Assembly (NCBI GenBank): GCA_013360215.1
Contig: JABWCP010000002.1
Location: 186,001-250,000, forward strand
DNA length: 64,000 nucleotides
Direction of reading: 5' to 3'
From: a bacterium
GTDB taxonomy: Bacteria > CLD3 > SB21
Numbering within the stretch: the stretch's first letter is position 1; each line of letters begins with the position of its first letter. The position numbers and the translations under genes were made by a program. The notes beneath the pieces were generated by a model that did not search any database, had not been told where the DNA came from, and saw nothing but the letters and a program-made list of their open reading frames with translations. Positions 1 through 10,220 of this stretch are shown here, in pieces.

Positions 1-2
1 TT

Positions 3-1307
3 AGTGTTCCGGTAGAATACCACAAACTTGAAAACGGGTTGAAAGTCGTACTTTCACCGGATGCCACAGCCCCGACAGCGACCGTTGCCGTGTATTACAA
101 TATCGGCTTTCGCATCGAACCCAAAGATCGAACGGGATTCGCACACCTATTCGAACATATGATGTTCCAAGGTTCACAGAATCTCGGTAAAATGGAATTT
201 ATCCAATTGATTCAGCGTAACGGCGGTATTCTTAATGGTTCGACCCGTTTTGATTTTACCAATTATTTTCAGGTTGTCCCTTCTAATAAATTGGAAACCA
301 TTCTGTGGGGCGAAGCCGACCGTATGAAAGGCCTCGCTATTACCAAAGAGAATCTTAAAAACCAACAGGAAGTTGTCAAAAACGAAGTAAAAGTCAATGT
401 TCTCAATCAGCCTTATGGCGGATTCCCTTGGCTTGATATGCCGCAATATGCCAATACCAATTGGTACAATGCACATAATTTTTACGGCGACCTCAAAGAT
501 CTGGATGCCGCTACGCTTGAAGATGTTCAATCATTTTTCAAAACATATTATGCGCCCAACAATGCCGCGTTAGTGGTGGTCGGTGACTTTGAACCTAAAC
601 AAACGTTGGAATGGATAAAAAAATATTTTGGCAGTATCGCGGCGCAACCCCAACCGGCAAAACCGGATATCAGCGAACCGGAGCAAACTGTAGAGAAAAA
701 ATCCAAAAAACAGGATCCGCTTGCGACACGCCCTGCAGTAGCTGTGGCCTACCAGATGCCTGCCCGCAATACGCCTGAGTATTATGCCATGGGATTGTTG
801 GATCAAATCCTTGTGCAGGGCGAAGACAGCAAACTACACCAAGCTTTAGTTCAGAAAAAAGGATATACGGGACAGGTTAGCGGCGGTATAAACTATCTTG
901 GTAATATGTTTAACTATAACGGGCCGATGCTTTGGATGATGGATCTTATTCACGATCAGAATGTTTCGGCCGACAGCATCATGCTCGAAGTTGATCGCAT
1001 TATGCAGGAACTCGCAGAAAAACCTGTTGATCAGGCTACACTCAACCGCGCCTTAGTTAAAATGCGTTCATCGCTGTATGGCGAATTTAATCAAACCGGC
1101 GGATTGGGCAAAATGGACCTGCTTGCCTGCTTTGCCTTATTTGATGATAACCCGGCACGAATCAATACACTGGAAGACGAGTTTCGTAAAGTCACGCCGG
1201 AGCTTATTCGCGAAACGGCCAAGAAATATCTGCGTTCAACCAATCGGACCATACTTTCGGTAGAAGCAACCAATGTGATGAAAAATAAAATGGGAGCCGC
1301 GCAATGA
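3..1307 (+). CDS. M16 family zinc metallopeptidase, catalytic subunit (5' truncated)
   Basis: The reading frame is open to the left edge, so the N-terminus lies outside the window; a TTG at 39 is only the first possible start codon inside it and is not believed. Counted from that TTG, the inverted zinc motif HLFEH is at residues 36-40, and the third ligand Glu lies about 77 residues later in VKNEV, as in processing peptidase/pitrilysin-like M16B enzymes. A second M16 half follows (residues 225-415). The insert around residue 205-230 is Lys/Pro rich. The stop overlaps the next M16 gene by ATGA, so the two are translationally coupled and probably form a heterodimer in the periplasm. It likely degrades peptides; the substrate cannot be seen. 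Family confident. Confidence 0.93.
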   Translation, partial: SVPVEYHKLENGLKVVLSPDATAPTATVAVYYNIGFRIEPKDRTGFAHLFEHMMFQGSQNLGKMEFIQLIQRNGGILNGSTRFDFTNYFQVVPSNKLETILWGEADRMKGLAITKENLKNQQEVVKNEVKVNVLNQPYGGFPWLDMPQYANTNWYNAHNFYGDLKDLDAATLEDVQSFFKTYYAPNNAALVVVGDFEPKQTLEWIKKYFGSIAAQPQPAKPDISEPEQTVEKKSKKQDPLATRPAVAVAYQMPARNTPEYYAMGLLDQILVQGEDSKLHQALVQKKGYTGQVSGGINYLGNMFNYNGPMLWMMDLIHDQNVSADSIMLEVDRIMQELAEKPVDQATLNRALVKMRSSLYGEFNQTGGLGKMDLLACFALFDDNPARINTLEDEFRKVTPELIRETAKKYLRSTNRTILSVEATNVMKNKMGAAQ

Positions 1308-2683
1308 AATCCGTAAAATATATTCTAATACTGGCCGCCATGTTTATTTCTGTGGCCTTTGCTCAAAAAGAAACGCCCCCTAAAGGTTCAGCGCCAAAAG
1401 ACTTTTCTCTGCCAAAACGTGAGACTATTTCGCTGCCCAATGGTTTACAAGCTTCGCTCATTCGCTACGGCAATGTTCCCAAAGCCATGATACGCGTCAT
1501 TGTGCGTACCGGTAATATTGATGAAAAAAACAACGAAACGTGGCTTGCTGATTTGACCGGTGAGTTTTTGAGTGAAGGTACCGCTTCAAAAAATGCCGAA
1601 GCCGTGGCTACGGCTGCAGCCAATATGGGCGGATCATTAAATATCAATACCGGACTGGACCAGTCATTTGTAGCCGGCGAAGTCTTATCGGAATTCACTC
1701 CGGATTTCATCAAACTTTCGGCTGACGTGATTCGAAATCCTGCTTTCCCTGCTGCTGAACTCGAGCGTCTAAAATCAAAAATGCTTCGTGATCTGAGCGT
1801 GCAAAGCAGCACACCGCAATCCCAAGCACTGGAAAAATACAGCAAAGTGATGTATGGCGATCACGCGTATGGGCGTACTTTTCCTACCGAAGCCATGCTC
1901 AAGAGTTATACCCTTGATCAAGTAAAATCATTTTATGCGGCCAATTTTTCAGCTAAACGCACCCATATTTTTGTTGTGGGTGTATTTGACCCTGCTGCTG
2001 TAACTAAAGCCATACGTGAAGCCTTCGGCGACTGGAAAGAAGGAACCCCGCCGACACAAAACGTACCTCAGGCTAAGTCCGAACGAACAATTTATCTGAT
2101 TGACCGCCCCGGCGCACCGCAATCTACGATAATACTCGGTTTACCTACGATGGATGCTTCCCATCCGGATTATGTTAAATTTCTCATCATGAACTCCATT
2201 CTGGGAGGATCATTCGGTTCGCGTATTACCAGTAATATCCGCGAAAACAAGGGCTACACTTATTCGCCTTTCAGCGCTATCACTTCACGTTATCGTAGCG
2301 CTAACTGGTCGGAACAGGCGGACGTGACAACCGAGCATACCGGCGCATCTATCAAAGAAATTTTATACGAAATCGAACGCCTTAAAAAAGAACCTCCGGC
2401 TAAGGATGAATTGGAAGGAATTCAAAATTATCAGGCCGGAATATTCGTATTACAAAATTCAAACTTCAACGGTATCGTCAATCAATTAGCTTTCCTCAAT
2501 TTGCACGGTTTACCGGATACATACCTTAGTAATTACGTTAAAAATGTATATGCCGTGACACCGGAGGATGTATCCAACATGGCTAAATCTCAATTAAAGG
2601 ACGATGCTTATACGATCGTCATTGTCGGAGACATTGCTAAAATCGAAAAACAGGTAAAAGGGTACGGAAAGATCGTGAAATAA
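1304..2683 (+). CDS. M16 family peptidase-like protein, non-catalytic partner
   Basis: 459 aa with a clear signal peptide (MKSVKYILILAAMFISVAFA, then Q). It has two M16 halves, but where HXXEH should be it reads LTGEFLSEG, so the zinc site is lost. It retains the second-domain RENKGYTYSPF segment, the Arg/Tyr region that positions substrate in M16B beta-type subunits. This is the usual split of labour in bacterial M16 pairs: the upstream gene carries the zinc and this one the Arg/Tyr pair. The ATGA overlap with the upstream gene supports a 1:1 complex. It is exported to the periplasm, possibly membrane-associated. A strong hairpin terminator follows 18 bp after the stop. Confidence 0.92.
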   Translation: MKSVKYILILAAMFISVAFAQKETPPKGSAPKDFSLPKRETISLPNGLQASLIRYGNVPKAMIRVIVRTGNIDEKNNETWLADLTGEFLSEGTASKNAEAVATAAANMGGSLNINTGLDQSFVAGEVLSEFTPDFIKLSADVIRNPAFPAAELERLKSKMLRDLSVQSSTPQSQALEKYSKVMYGDHAYGRTFPTEAMLKSYTLDQVKSFYAANFSAKRTHIFVVGVFDPAAVTKAIREAFGDWKEGTPPTQNVPQAKSERTIYLIDRPGAPQSTIILGLPTMDASHPDYVKFLIMNSILGGSFGSRITSNIRENKGYTYSPFSAITSRYRSANWSEQADVTTEHTGASIKEILYEIERLKKEPPAKDELEGIQNYQAGIFVLQNSNFNGIVNQLAFLNLHGLPDTYLSNYVKNVYAVTPEDVSNMAKSQLKDDAYTIVIVGDIAKIEKQVKGYGKIVK

Positions 2684-2700
2684 TACGTTTTATTATCCTA

Positions 2701-2733
2701 TAGAAAAAGCACGCTTGTGGCGTGCTTTTTCTA
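2701..2733. terminator. Bidirectional intrinsic terminator
   Basis: A perfect 14-bp stem (TAGAAAAAGCACGC with GCGTGCTTTTTCTA) around a 5-nt loop, with A-tract and T-tract on the two sides. It lies between convergent genes (M16 pair on plus, TPR lipoprotein on minus) and can serve both. Confidence 0.9.
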
Positions 2734-2771
2734 TTTCTATACTTAAAAACTGAATTCAATCAACTTATTCA

Positions 2772-3353
2772 CTAATTATTTACTTTATTCAATCCTCGTA
2801 ATCGCTCAATTTCTGCTGCCAGTGAAGAGCGACCTGAAACCGTAGTTACATCAGCGCTAAAAGACGCATTGACCATTTTTATGCTGTTTAACGAGGCCGG
2901 ATAATTACCAAGCGCAAAATAATTAGCTGATTTAACTATGTAGATATCTGTAACATTAATCTCGGACCCATGGGTAAATGTCCACGTCGGAGAGGCGCTG
3001 ATCAATATATCCGCTTGTGTATTGGATTCGTTATACATTTTTTTCGCGCTCAGTGCAAACGTATAACCGCCTGTCACATCTTCTGGAGGCAACGCTCCTT
3101 CGGATGACTCAAACATGGTCACAGCTCGGCTAACCGAATCCATACGCAAAAGGGACCATGCCAAACCGTGCGCTGCTTCCGCATCGTTGGGATGATCCAG
3201 ATAAACATTCAAAAAAATATCCCGTGATTCATAAAATTCGCCTGACTCAAAAGCCGTCCAACCTTTTTGGATGGGATCGGCAGAATCACTGCTGCCGCCG
3301 CATCCTGATAAACAAAATATCCCTGCTAAAAATATATATGTCAACTTTTTCAT
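2772..3353 (-). CDS. TPR-like lipoprotein
   Basis: 193 aa. The N-terminus is a lipoprotein signal with lipobox LSGC (Cys18), followed by a Gly/Ser/Asp linker, so it is anchored in a membrane, probably the outer one. Residues 30-165 read as helical TPR-like repeats (AFESGEFYESRDIFLNVYL, then AEAAHGLAWSLLRM). Such proteins are usually scaffolds; no enzymatic residues are visible. It starts 15 bp from the end of the upstream minus-strand gene at 3369 and may share its transcript. Exact role unknown. Confidence 0.75.
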   Translation of the reverse strand: MKKLTYIFLAGIFCLSGCGGSSDSADPIQKGWTAFESGEFYESRDIFLNVYLDHPNDAEAAHGLAWSLLRMDSVSRAVTMFESSEGALPPEDVTGGYTFALSAKKMYNESNTQADILISASPTWTFTHGSEINVTDIYIVKSANYFALGNYPASLNSIKMVNASFSADVTTVSGRSSLAAEIERLRGLNKVNN

Positions 3354-3368
3354 AGATTATACCTTAGT

Positions 3369-6296
3369 TTATTTGATTAACATCATTCGTTTGGAAAAAA
3401 TACTGCCATCGCTTTCGAGGCGATAAATATAAATACCGCTGGCAACGGCTACACCTTGATCATTGCGCCCGTCCCATATAACACGATGCGTACCGGCGGA
3501 AAAAACACCTTGTGTCACCAATCGTATCCTTTGTCCGAGCGTATTATAAATCGTCAATCGTATATCTGATGGCTGATGAAGGTCAAATCGGATCGTCGTC
3601 GTAGGATTAAATGGATTCGGATAATTTTGCGATAAACTCAAATTATGTGGTACTTTTTCAGAAATTTCAGAGCCTGTAGATTCTGAAATTCGAAATTTTC
3701 CAAGATGTTTGATATTAGCCCTAAACAAATGACCGACTCTTTCGACCGGGATCTCTTCCCAACCATTAATTGTTTCAAATTCCATTTTTGGATTGCGCCA
3801 TGCGTTCAATTCTATGCGTGCATGCGATTGCAATTCGAGAGCATTTCCAAAACTGATAAAATCCATACCCGCTTCTTGTGACGCTTCGATAATAGCGAAA
3901 CGCTCAGAGGCTATGGCTCGCGCCGGGACAAAGACGCTAAAACGGTTATCCATCGTTTGAATCCATGTAGGTTTATCTGCGGCAATGATCGCTACTGTGA
4001 ATATTTTTTGAAGGCTTCCGGTGAAACCATTGGAATCTGAAAATGTCGCATTGATTTGGTATGTCCGCGTCGAATCGAAAACCCACGAACCGCGATAGAC
4101 CCCCGGAGAAATTGAATCGGATACTACAACAGCACTTTGTCCTGGAGCGAAAACAGTTTGCCCCGTAACCTGTATAAACGGTTTTGATCTTAGGTTAATT
4201 TCACTGACAGTAATCAAATCAACCGTATGCGTAGCTATCGGATTTTGCAAAACATACATTTTGGGTTGATCCTTGACATCAATAGTAAATGTCATCGAAT
4301 CGGAACCAACTGGGTTGACCGATCTGATTTTGATGTTGTGAGATCCTAATTGCGACGATGTCGGTTTCCAAGTGATATGTCCCGCAATGCTATTAATAGT
4401 CATCCCCGCTGGTCCTTGTACCAGTTGATATGTTGCCGGTTGGGTAGGCGTGCTTACGTATTTTGAAAAAATACTTACATTCATCCCCACCATTGTCGCA
4501 CGATTAGGCAAAGGAATAATCTGTGGCTTTACCAATTGGGTTATAGAAAGAGTGTATTGCCTTTCTTGTGATCCATGAGAATTAACAGCGGACACACGTA
4601 CCGTTTGATTACCGGTTTGTGTAGCGTTGGGAACCCACTGTATCAAGCCACTAACGGAATCAATCGTCATACCTGAGGGTGACTGAATGAGCCTATATAC
4701 GGCTTTTGGATTAGCATGAGCAAACAAAGTCGCTGTATACGATGAATCTACAAATGTAGAATTGTTAGATATCCATTTAAAATTTGGCTTGTACCCTAAA
4801 CTAGTATCTTCAATAATATCCACCGTTTGATTTACAGCTAAAGAGGTAGCGTACTGACGTATTCCTGATGGCCAGCGTATTTCGACCGAATCGACATTCG
4901 TAGCATCGGCCATACCAAAATGCTGAATCTCTGCGCTATGACCGCTAAACGAATTTTGTGCTGACATTTGACGGGTTTGCCAACGGGTATGCCCCCCGAT
5001 CGTTGCTTTGACGCGAATAATGGCGCCCCAAGCTGTATGGTTGGATACTTTGCCGGACAAACGAAAATTAATCCAATGATTCCCGTTCGTCAGATCGTTG
5101 CGGAAGAAATTATTTGCACCTTTAAAGGAACTATACACGTATAAATCCAAATCCCCATCTTGATCAAAATCACCGGCTGCCGATCCGCGTCGTGGATTTG
5201 TCCCGTTAGACATCGCCAGTGTATCAATCCGCGTAAAAGTCCCGTCATTATTATTTTGATAATATAGGCTGCTATCTCCGTTTTCATTTGAAATAAAGCA
5301 GTCCAAATCGCCGTCATTATCAAAGTCTTCCCAAAGATTCCCCAAGGATACGTCTGCATCCGTTGCAATGGCACCGGAGGTTAGTTTTGTGTAGACTCCC
5401 GCGTCATTTCGATAAAAATGATTGGGTTGAATAGAGTTATTTCCAAAACCATAATTTGTTACATAAAAATCAAAATCACCGTCATTATCAAAATCGAACC
5501 AGTTAACATTTTGGCCATCGCGAAGTTCGCTTGCAAAATTATCTGTCATCCTTCTGAAAAAAGCTGTCCCCGTTTCCGATAACATATTTTTAAAATAAAA
5601 ATCCGGACCGGCATTTCCTGTTGCCGGGCCGCTTCCTATAAACAAATCAATATCTCCATCCATATCGTAATCATACCAACTGGGAACTGTATATGGTCCT
5701 GTTTGAGATGTAATGACTGACGTATCAATGCGCGTAAATTGAGCGTTCCCTTCATTGTGAAATAACAGATTACTGCTGTTTATACCATCAAAAGTAAATG
5801 GAGCTGCCATGATAATATCTAATAAACCATCGTTATCATAATCACCAAGAGCGCCTGTCCAACCCGCATTCGGTTGACCTATTGATCCGGTACTAATGCG
5901 TGTAAATGTTCCACCGTTATTTAGGTATAAACCCGATCCACGTGTAGACGTGACTAAAGCATCCGGATCGCCGTCATTATCCACGTCGCCAAAAGAAATT
6001 CCTTTTCCTATTGCGGCATTAGATAAACCGGCACCCGGCGCTTGAGATATCGAAACGAAAACTCCCCCATCATTGCGATAGAGATGACCAATATGTGCGT
6101 ACAAATCAAGGTCACCGTCGCTATCAAAATCAATCCATGCCGACCCGTTATAATTATTAAAGGTCGGCCCCAACGAATCCGTAATGATGGGATTGGAAGT
6201 ATCTGTGATAGGTACGAACCGCATTTGCCCTAACAATGAACGTTCCGGCCAAACTATCACTAATATGATCCAGAATAATGGTAAAATTTTACGCAT
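3369..6296 (-). CDS. Secreted FG-GAP/ASPIC-UnbV protein with type IX sorting domain
   Basis: 975 aa. The ATG at 6296 is preferred over a 25-codon longer frame because GAGGTGTT sits just before it and a signal peptide follows. Residues about 30-400 carry seven Ca-binding DxDxDGxxD loops (for example DFDSDGDLD, DYDMDGDID, DFDNDGDFD), enough for a seven-bladed integrin-like propeller. Next comes an ASPIC/UnbV domain (about 405-505; HFGMADATNVDSVEIRWPSG), two Ig-like putative-Ig (He_PIG) repeats (about 510-690), an undefined beta-rich part, and a C-terminal sorting domain starting QNYPNPFNPTTTI and ending GIYIYRLESDG...KRMMLIK. This tail is the type IX (Por) signal of FCB bacteria, so the protein is predicted to be exported to the surface or medium. 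Ligand unknown. Confidence 0.88.
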   Translation of the reverse strand: MRKILPLFWIILVIVWPERSLLGQMRFVPITDTSNPIITDSLGPTFNNYNGSAWIDFDSDGDLDLYAHIGHLYRNDGGVFVSISQAPGAGLSNAAIGKGISFGDVDNDGDPDALVTSTRGSGLYLNNGGTFTRISTGSIGQPNAGWTGALGDYDNDGLLDIIMAAPFTFDGINSSNLLFHNEGNAQFTRIDTSVITSQTGPYTVPSWYDYDMDGDIDLFIGSGPATGNAGPDFYFKNMLSETGTAFFRRMTDNFASELRDGQNVNWFDFDNDGDFDFYVTNYGFGNNSIQPNHFYRNDAGVYTKLTSGAIATDADVSLGNLWEDFDNDGDLDCFISNENGDSSLYYQNNNDGTFTRIDTLAMSNGTNPRRGSAAGDFDQDGDLDLYVYSSFKGANNFFRNDLTNGNHWINFRLSGKVSNHTAWGAIIRVKATIGGHTRWQTRQMSAQNSFSGHSAEIQHFGMADATNVDSVEIRWPSGIRQYATSLAVNQTVDIIEDTSLGYKPNFKWISNNSTFVDSSYTATLFAHANPKAVYRLIQSPSGMTIDSVSGLIQWVPNATQTGNQTVRVSAVNSHGSQERQYTLSITQLVKPQIIPLPNRATMVGMNVSIFSKYVSTPTQPATYQLVQGPAGMTINSIAGHITWKPTSSQLGSHNIKIRSVNPVGSDSMTFTIDVKDQPKMYVLQNPIATHTVDLITVSEINLRSKPFIQVTGQTVFAPGQSAVVVSDSISPGVYRGSWVFDSTRTYQINATFSDSNGFTGSLQKIFTVAIIAADKPTWIQTMDNRFSVFVPARAIASERFAIIEASQEAGMDFISFGNALELQSHARIELNAWRNPKMEFETINGWEEIPVERVGHLFRANIKHLGKFRISESTGSEISEKVPHNLSLSQNYPNPFNPTTTIRFDLHQPSDIRLTIYNTLGQRIRLVTQGVFSAGTHRVIWDGRNDQGVAVASGIYIYRLESDGSIFSKRMMLIK

Positions 6297-6430
6297 AACA
6301 CCTCGCCTACGTTTGTGATTAATTTTCCTTTTACAAACGTAAGGAAGTAGTAAAAATAATGATGTAACCAATACTGGTGAATTGATGCGAGGAGTATATT
6401 TACGCTACGTACATTGTAGCAGTAAAAAAA

Positions 6431-7048
6431 TCAAATAATACGATCTTTTAACGCTGTAATGACAGCTTCGGATTTGGAATTAACATTAAGTTTACGATAG
6501 ATACTTTTGATGTGTGAATGCACTGTTTCCCAGCTGACGTGCATACTATCGGCAATCATTTTATAACTGTGACCTTTACAAAGAAACCGCAATACATCCG
6601 TCTCGCGTGCAGTTAAAATCGGATTTTGTTTTTTTTGGAAAGATTGAATTACAAGCCGTGCAATAGACGCACTCATCGGTACACCACCGGAGTTTATTTC
6701 TTTCACCGCATCCATGATTTTATTAGGATGGGCTGTTTTGATCAGATAACCTGATGCCCCGGCACACAAAGCATCAAATACCGTTTGATCGTCCTGATGA
6801 ACGGTTAAAATAAGTATATCGGTATTTTCGCTACGTTTCTTAAAAAGCGGAATAGCCTCAATTCCGTTTATTCCCGGCAATTCAATATCCAGTAAAAGTA
6901 CATCCGGTTTTTCCTTTTCTGCAGCTTCTATAGCAGTTTCTGCCGTGTTATAAGCTCCGACGAGTTTTACACCCCGCGTCTGAACGGCAATAAGTTCCAA
7001 TCCTTCGCGTATATCGGGATCGTCTTCAACGATCATGAGTCGTATCAT
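6431..7048 (-). CDS. NarL/FixJ-type response regulator
   Basis: About 205 aa. The start at 7048 gives an ATGA overlap with the kinase stop and has AAGGGATGG upstream; a start three codons earlier is possible. The receiver domain (1-120) has the acidic pair EDD near residue 7, the phospho-acceptor Asp in LLLDIELPG and the conserved Lys in LIKT. A LuxR-type helix-turn-helix follows (about 140-200; LTARETDVLRFLCKGHSYK, recognition helix VSWETVHSHI). It is the direct output partner of the upstream propeller kinase: phosphorylated by it, it should bind DNA as a dimer. Target genes are not visible; neighbouring secreted-protein genes are plausible. Confidence 0.93.
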   Translation of the reverse strand: MIRLMIVEDDPDIREGLELIAVQTRGVKLVGAYNTAETAIEAAEKEKPDVLLLDIELPGINGIEAIPLFKKRSENTDILILTVHQDDQTVFDALCAGASGYLIKTAHPNKIMDAVKEINSGGVPMSASIARLVIQSFQKKQNPILTARETDVLRFLCKGHSYKMIADSMHVSWETVHSHIKSIYRKLNVNSKSEAVITALKDRII

Positions 7049-10000
7049 ACAAACCATCCCTTGATTGTAGTTATCCAGTCACGTTTTTCCTGGAAATTGC
7101 GCGCTTCGGCATCAATTGTCGGTAATAAACCGGTAAAGGTTATATGCGTACCCGCTGATTCGTTTGATTCTATACTCAGTAAACCATGTAGTTTTTGGGC
7201 GCGTTCTTGCATATTCTTTAGGCCATTACGTGTTGAACGAGTATTCTCCTGCGAGAAACCCATACCATCATCAGCCAAATGAATTGCAAAATGAATTCCT
7301 TCGATGATGATATGAAGACGGATGTGTTTGGCTTTTGCATGTTTTAAGGTATTGTTCATGGCCTCTTTGAAGATTAAGGTCAAATGACGCCGCCATTCCA
7401 TCGTTAAATGAATTCTATCAAGTTGTTCGGAAAGTCCATCTACTTCAAAAACTATCTCCGTATCTTGAACGAGATCGAACCCAAAATCGCGAAGATTAAC
7501 CATTACATCATACAACGTGTCTTTACCGGGATCTAGCGCCCAAATGAAATCTCGGGTTGTCACTGACAAGGAAGTGGAAGTATCCGCCACTTTTTGTAAA
7601 AATTTTTTCGAATCGGCTTTATTTTCGTGTAGAGCACGTTGAGATAACTCACTAAAAAGCGTTATTTTAGTAAGCTTATGCCCCAATTCATCATGAAAAT
7701 CTTTAGATATTTGTTCTCGCATGCGCTCTCGTTCGGCTAAACGGATACGCTCCATTTCGAGGGATTTGTCGACAGCACGTTTCGTCATAATACGATGAAC
7801 AAACCAAATTAACAGGAAAACGGTCATTGCAACAAGGAACAAAAAGCTTCTTGTTTTCCAAAATGGCGGTCGAATAATAATTTGTATTGCGCCGATCTGC
7901 GAACTCCAAACACCATCTCGATTCGTAGCGCGAACGGTAAGCGTGTATGATCCCGGAGCGAGGTCCGTATACTGCGCTTCACCCTTGTTTCCCGCATAAT
8001 GCCAAGCCTTTTCCAAAGGTTCAAGGCGGTATTGATATTGATTTTTGTTCGGAGCGAAAAAATCCATAGCAGAAAAGGCAATCGAAAGATAATTTTCATC
8101 ATAGTTGAGCTCAATCAAACCCGAATCAATCGAAATTAATTGATTGAATTTTTTGGCTTGAACAATCTGCACCTGTGGCTCAAATAAATTATCTCGCAGT
8201 TGCTCTGATTTAAAACAAACCGCACCTTGCACGCTACCAAACCATAACGTGCCATCGCGGCTTTGTAAGGCCGCTCCGATATTAAACATATTTCCCGGCA
8301 AGCCGTCATATTTATCGTAATTTCTGAAAAAAGTCGGTCGATTGGGATCAAAACTACTGATACCGTTATGCGTACTGACCCAAAGTTTCCCATCAGGGCT
8401 TCCTAAAATACCGACGATTACATCACTCGGTAATCCGTTTTTTTGGTTAAGAACTTTGAAATCGTCAGAGTTCTTTTCTTTATAACAAAGCCCATTATTT
8501 GTACCGGCCCAGGTTCTTCCGTTTTGATCGCAAAAAACGGAATAAACATAATTATGAGAAATGGACGTCGGGTTCTTTAAATCATGTGTAAAAAATTTCC
8601 ATGGACCCTCTTGTGAAATCTGCAATAACCCGCCATAGGTTCCAACCCACATAGTCGAATCACTCGATTCATACAAACAACTTACCGAAGCTGAATTCAT
8701 TATCGAATTAGTAGGATCATAACGAATAAATGATTTATCGTTTTCATTGAAAAGATTCAAACCGCCGTCAAGCGTACCTACCCAAAGTCGTCCCTTTTTA
8801 TCTCTAATGATGGAAGATATGGGAAAAGAATAACTAGTATCTTCTTTAGGAGAGATTAAAAATGTTGTTTTTATTTTGTTTTTTACACGAACCAACCCCG
8901 CTGTCATCGTACCTATCCATAGCGTCCCATCTCTATCTTTCCAAAGCGCAGTTACCGAACGAGCGCTTTGATGAGATGCCGGAAAAATATCATTCCATAG
9001 TTCAATATTTTTGTTGACAATTCGAACCAACCCTCCATGGTGTCCTATCCAAACATCCGAAGAATCCGACAAAATGGCGTTGACGTAAATATCACCTGAT
9101 CTATAATCAAACAAATCTGTAAGTCTGTCAAACTTATGAAAATCCGGTGCATTTTTTTGCAATGCACCATTGGCCGTTGCAACCCACAACATAGAGGATT
9201 GATCCACAAGCAAGGCTGTCACCATATCAGTTTTTAAAGCATACGGTGCGTAAGACCAGTGATTTTTATTTTGAGATATGGTATTAGAATTAAAATCAAA
9301 TTTGAATAAACCTTTTCCATTCGACCCGACCCATAACACATTATTCATTCTATCAACAGCTAATCTAAAAGCCGATAACGAATCGCATGCCACTTTTGTT
9401 GGAAAAGACGACTCGACCCATTGATTATCTCTTAGATCAAATGTTTTCAATCCCACATCTGTTGTAACCCACAATAAATTATTAAGCTCTACGATATCGT
9501 ATGCATTATAAAATCTCACCGTATCGCCGGACGCTCGCATCAAAGGAAAATACCTAAAAACATTCTCCGATTGATCATATGTAGCCAATCCTCGGCCAAA
9601 TGCGCCAATCCAAATACGACCGTCGGATGAAGTGTATAATTTTTGAGGTGCCTGCGGTGCCGTTTGACGAGGTCTTTTAGGATCACGCACAAATCTTGTA
9701 AAACCCGAATCAGGTAATGTAAGATTCAATAGATTGACTCCGCCGGTGCGCGTCCCTATCCATAGCCTACCATGCTTATCACCCGTTATCGATAAAACGA
9801 CATTATCACTGATTGATTTTGCATCCGTCGAATCGTTGAGGTATCGAGTAAATACGCCGGTCTCAGGATTGTATCGGTTTAGCCCGCCCCCGTAAGTACC
9901 AATCCATATTTTTTTGAATTCATCTTCGTAAATAGCTACTACGTCATCGTGAGACAAAGATTGCGGATTTTCAGGATCATGACGAAAAACGATATTACTT

Positions 10001-10191
10001 CGCCCATCATAGCGAATGAGGCCGCTGATCGTTCCGATCCATAGATAACCTCGGGAGTCCTGATAAAGTGCATATACAGACTGATACGATAACCCATCAT
10101 CTAACGGAAGGCTTTCCAAACGAATACGATTGGTCTGTGCGCAAAGAAAAGCCGGTAAAAGAAAAATTATTAAATATTTCAATTTAGACAT
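7045..10191 (-). CDS. Propeller-type (Reg_prop/Y_Y_Y) sensor histidine kinase
   Basis: 1048 aa. A signal peptide ends at LCAQ. Residues 25-680 are two-component-regulator propeller repeats with the typical YLWIGT / MWVGTYGG / LWVGTLDGG signatures, giving two periplasmic propellers. A Y_Y_Y domain follows (about 690-785), then one membrane helix (FLFLVAMTVFLLIWFV). The cytoplasmic part is HisKA_3 (ISKDFHDELGHKL, His the likely phosphorylation site) and HATPase_c with N box EAMNNTLKHAKA, DDGMGF and the GLKNM lid. It senses an outside ligand, often a glycan in relatives, and phosphorylates the coupled LuxR regulator (ATGA overlap). Unlike Bacteroides hybrid sensors, the receiver and HTH are on a separate protein. 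The ligand cannot be inferred. Confidence 0.95.
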   Translation of the reverse strand: MSKLKYLIIFLLPAFLCAQTNRIRLESLPLDDGLSYQSVYALYQDSRGYLWIGTISGLIRYDGRSNIVFRHDPENPQSLSHDDVVAIYEDEFKKIWIGTYGGGLNRYNPETGVFTRYLNDSTDAKSISDNVVLSITGDKHGRLWIGTRTGGVNLLNLTLPDSGFTRFVRDPKRPRQTAPQAPQKLYTSSDGRIWIGAFGRGLATYDQSENVFRYFPLMRASGDTVRFYNAYDIVELNNLLWVTTDVGLKTFDLRDNQWVESSFPTKVACDSLSAFRLAVDRMNNVLWVGSNGKGLFKFDFNSNTISQNKNHWSYAPYALKTDMVTALLVDQSSMLWVATANGALQKNAPDFHKFDRLTDLFDYRSGDIYVNAILSDSSDVWIGHHGGLVRIVNKNIELWNDIFPASHQSARSVTALWKDRDGTLWIGTMTAGLVRVKNKIKTTFLISPKEDTSYSFPISSIIRDKKGRLWVGTLDGGLNLFNENDKSFIRYDPTNSIMNSASVSCLYESSDSTMWVGTYGGLLQISQEGPWKFFTHDLKNPTSISHNYVYSVFCDQNGRTWAGTNNGLCYKEKNSDDFKVLNQKNGLPSDVIVGILGSPDGKLWVSTHNGISSFDPNRPTFFRNYDKYDGLPGNMFNIGAALQSRDGTLWFGSVQGAVCFKSEQLRDNLFEPQVQIVQAKKFNQLISIDSGLIELNYDENYLSIAFSAMDFFAPNKNQYQYRLEPLEKAWHYAGNKGEAQYTDLAPGSYTLTVRATNRDGVWSSQIGAIQIIIRPPFWKTRSFLFLVAMTVFLLIWFVHRIMTKRAVDKSLEMERIRLAERERMREQISKDFHDELGHKLTKITLFSELSQRALHENKADSKKFLQKVADTSTSLSVTTRDFIWALDPGKDTLYDVMVNLRDFGFDLVQDTEIVFEVDGLSEQLDRIHLTMEWRRHLTLIFKEAMNNTLKHAKAKHIRLHIIIEGIHFAIHLADDGMGFSQENTRSTRNGLKNMQERAQKLHGLLSIESNESAGTHITFTGLLPTIDAEARNFQEKRDWITTIKGWFV

Positions 10192-10220
10192 ATTTGCTTG
10201 GTAATCGTTGAGGCATGATG

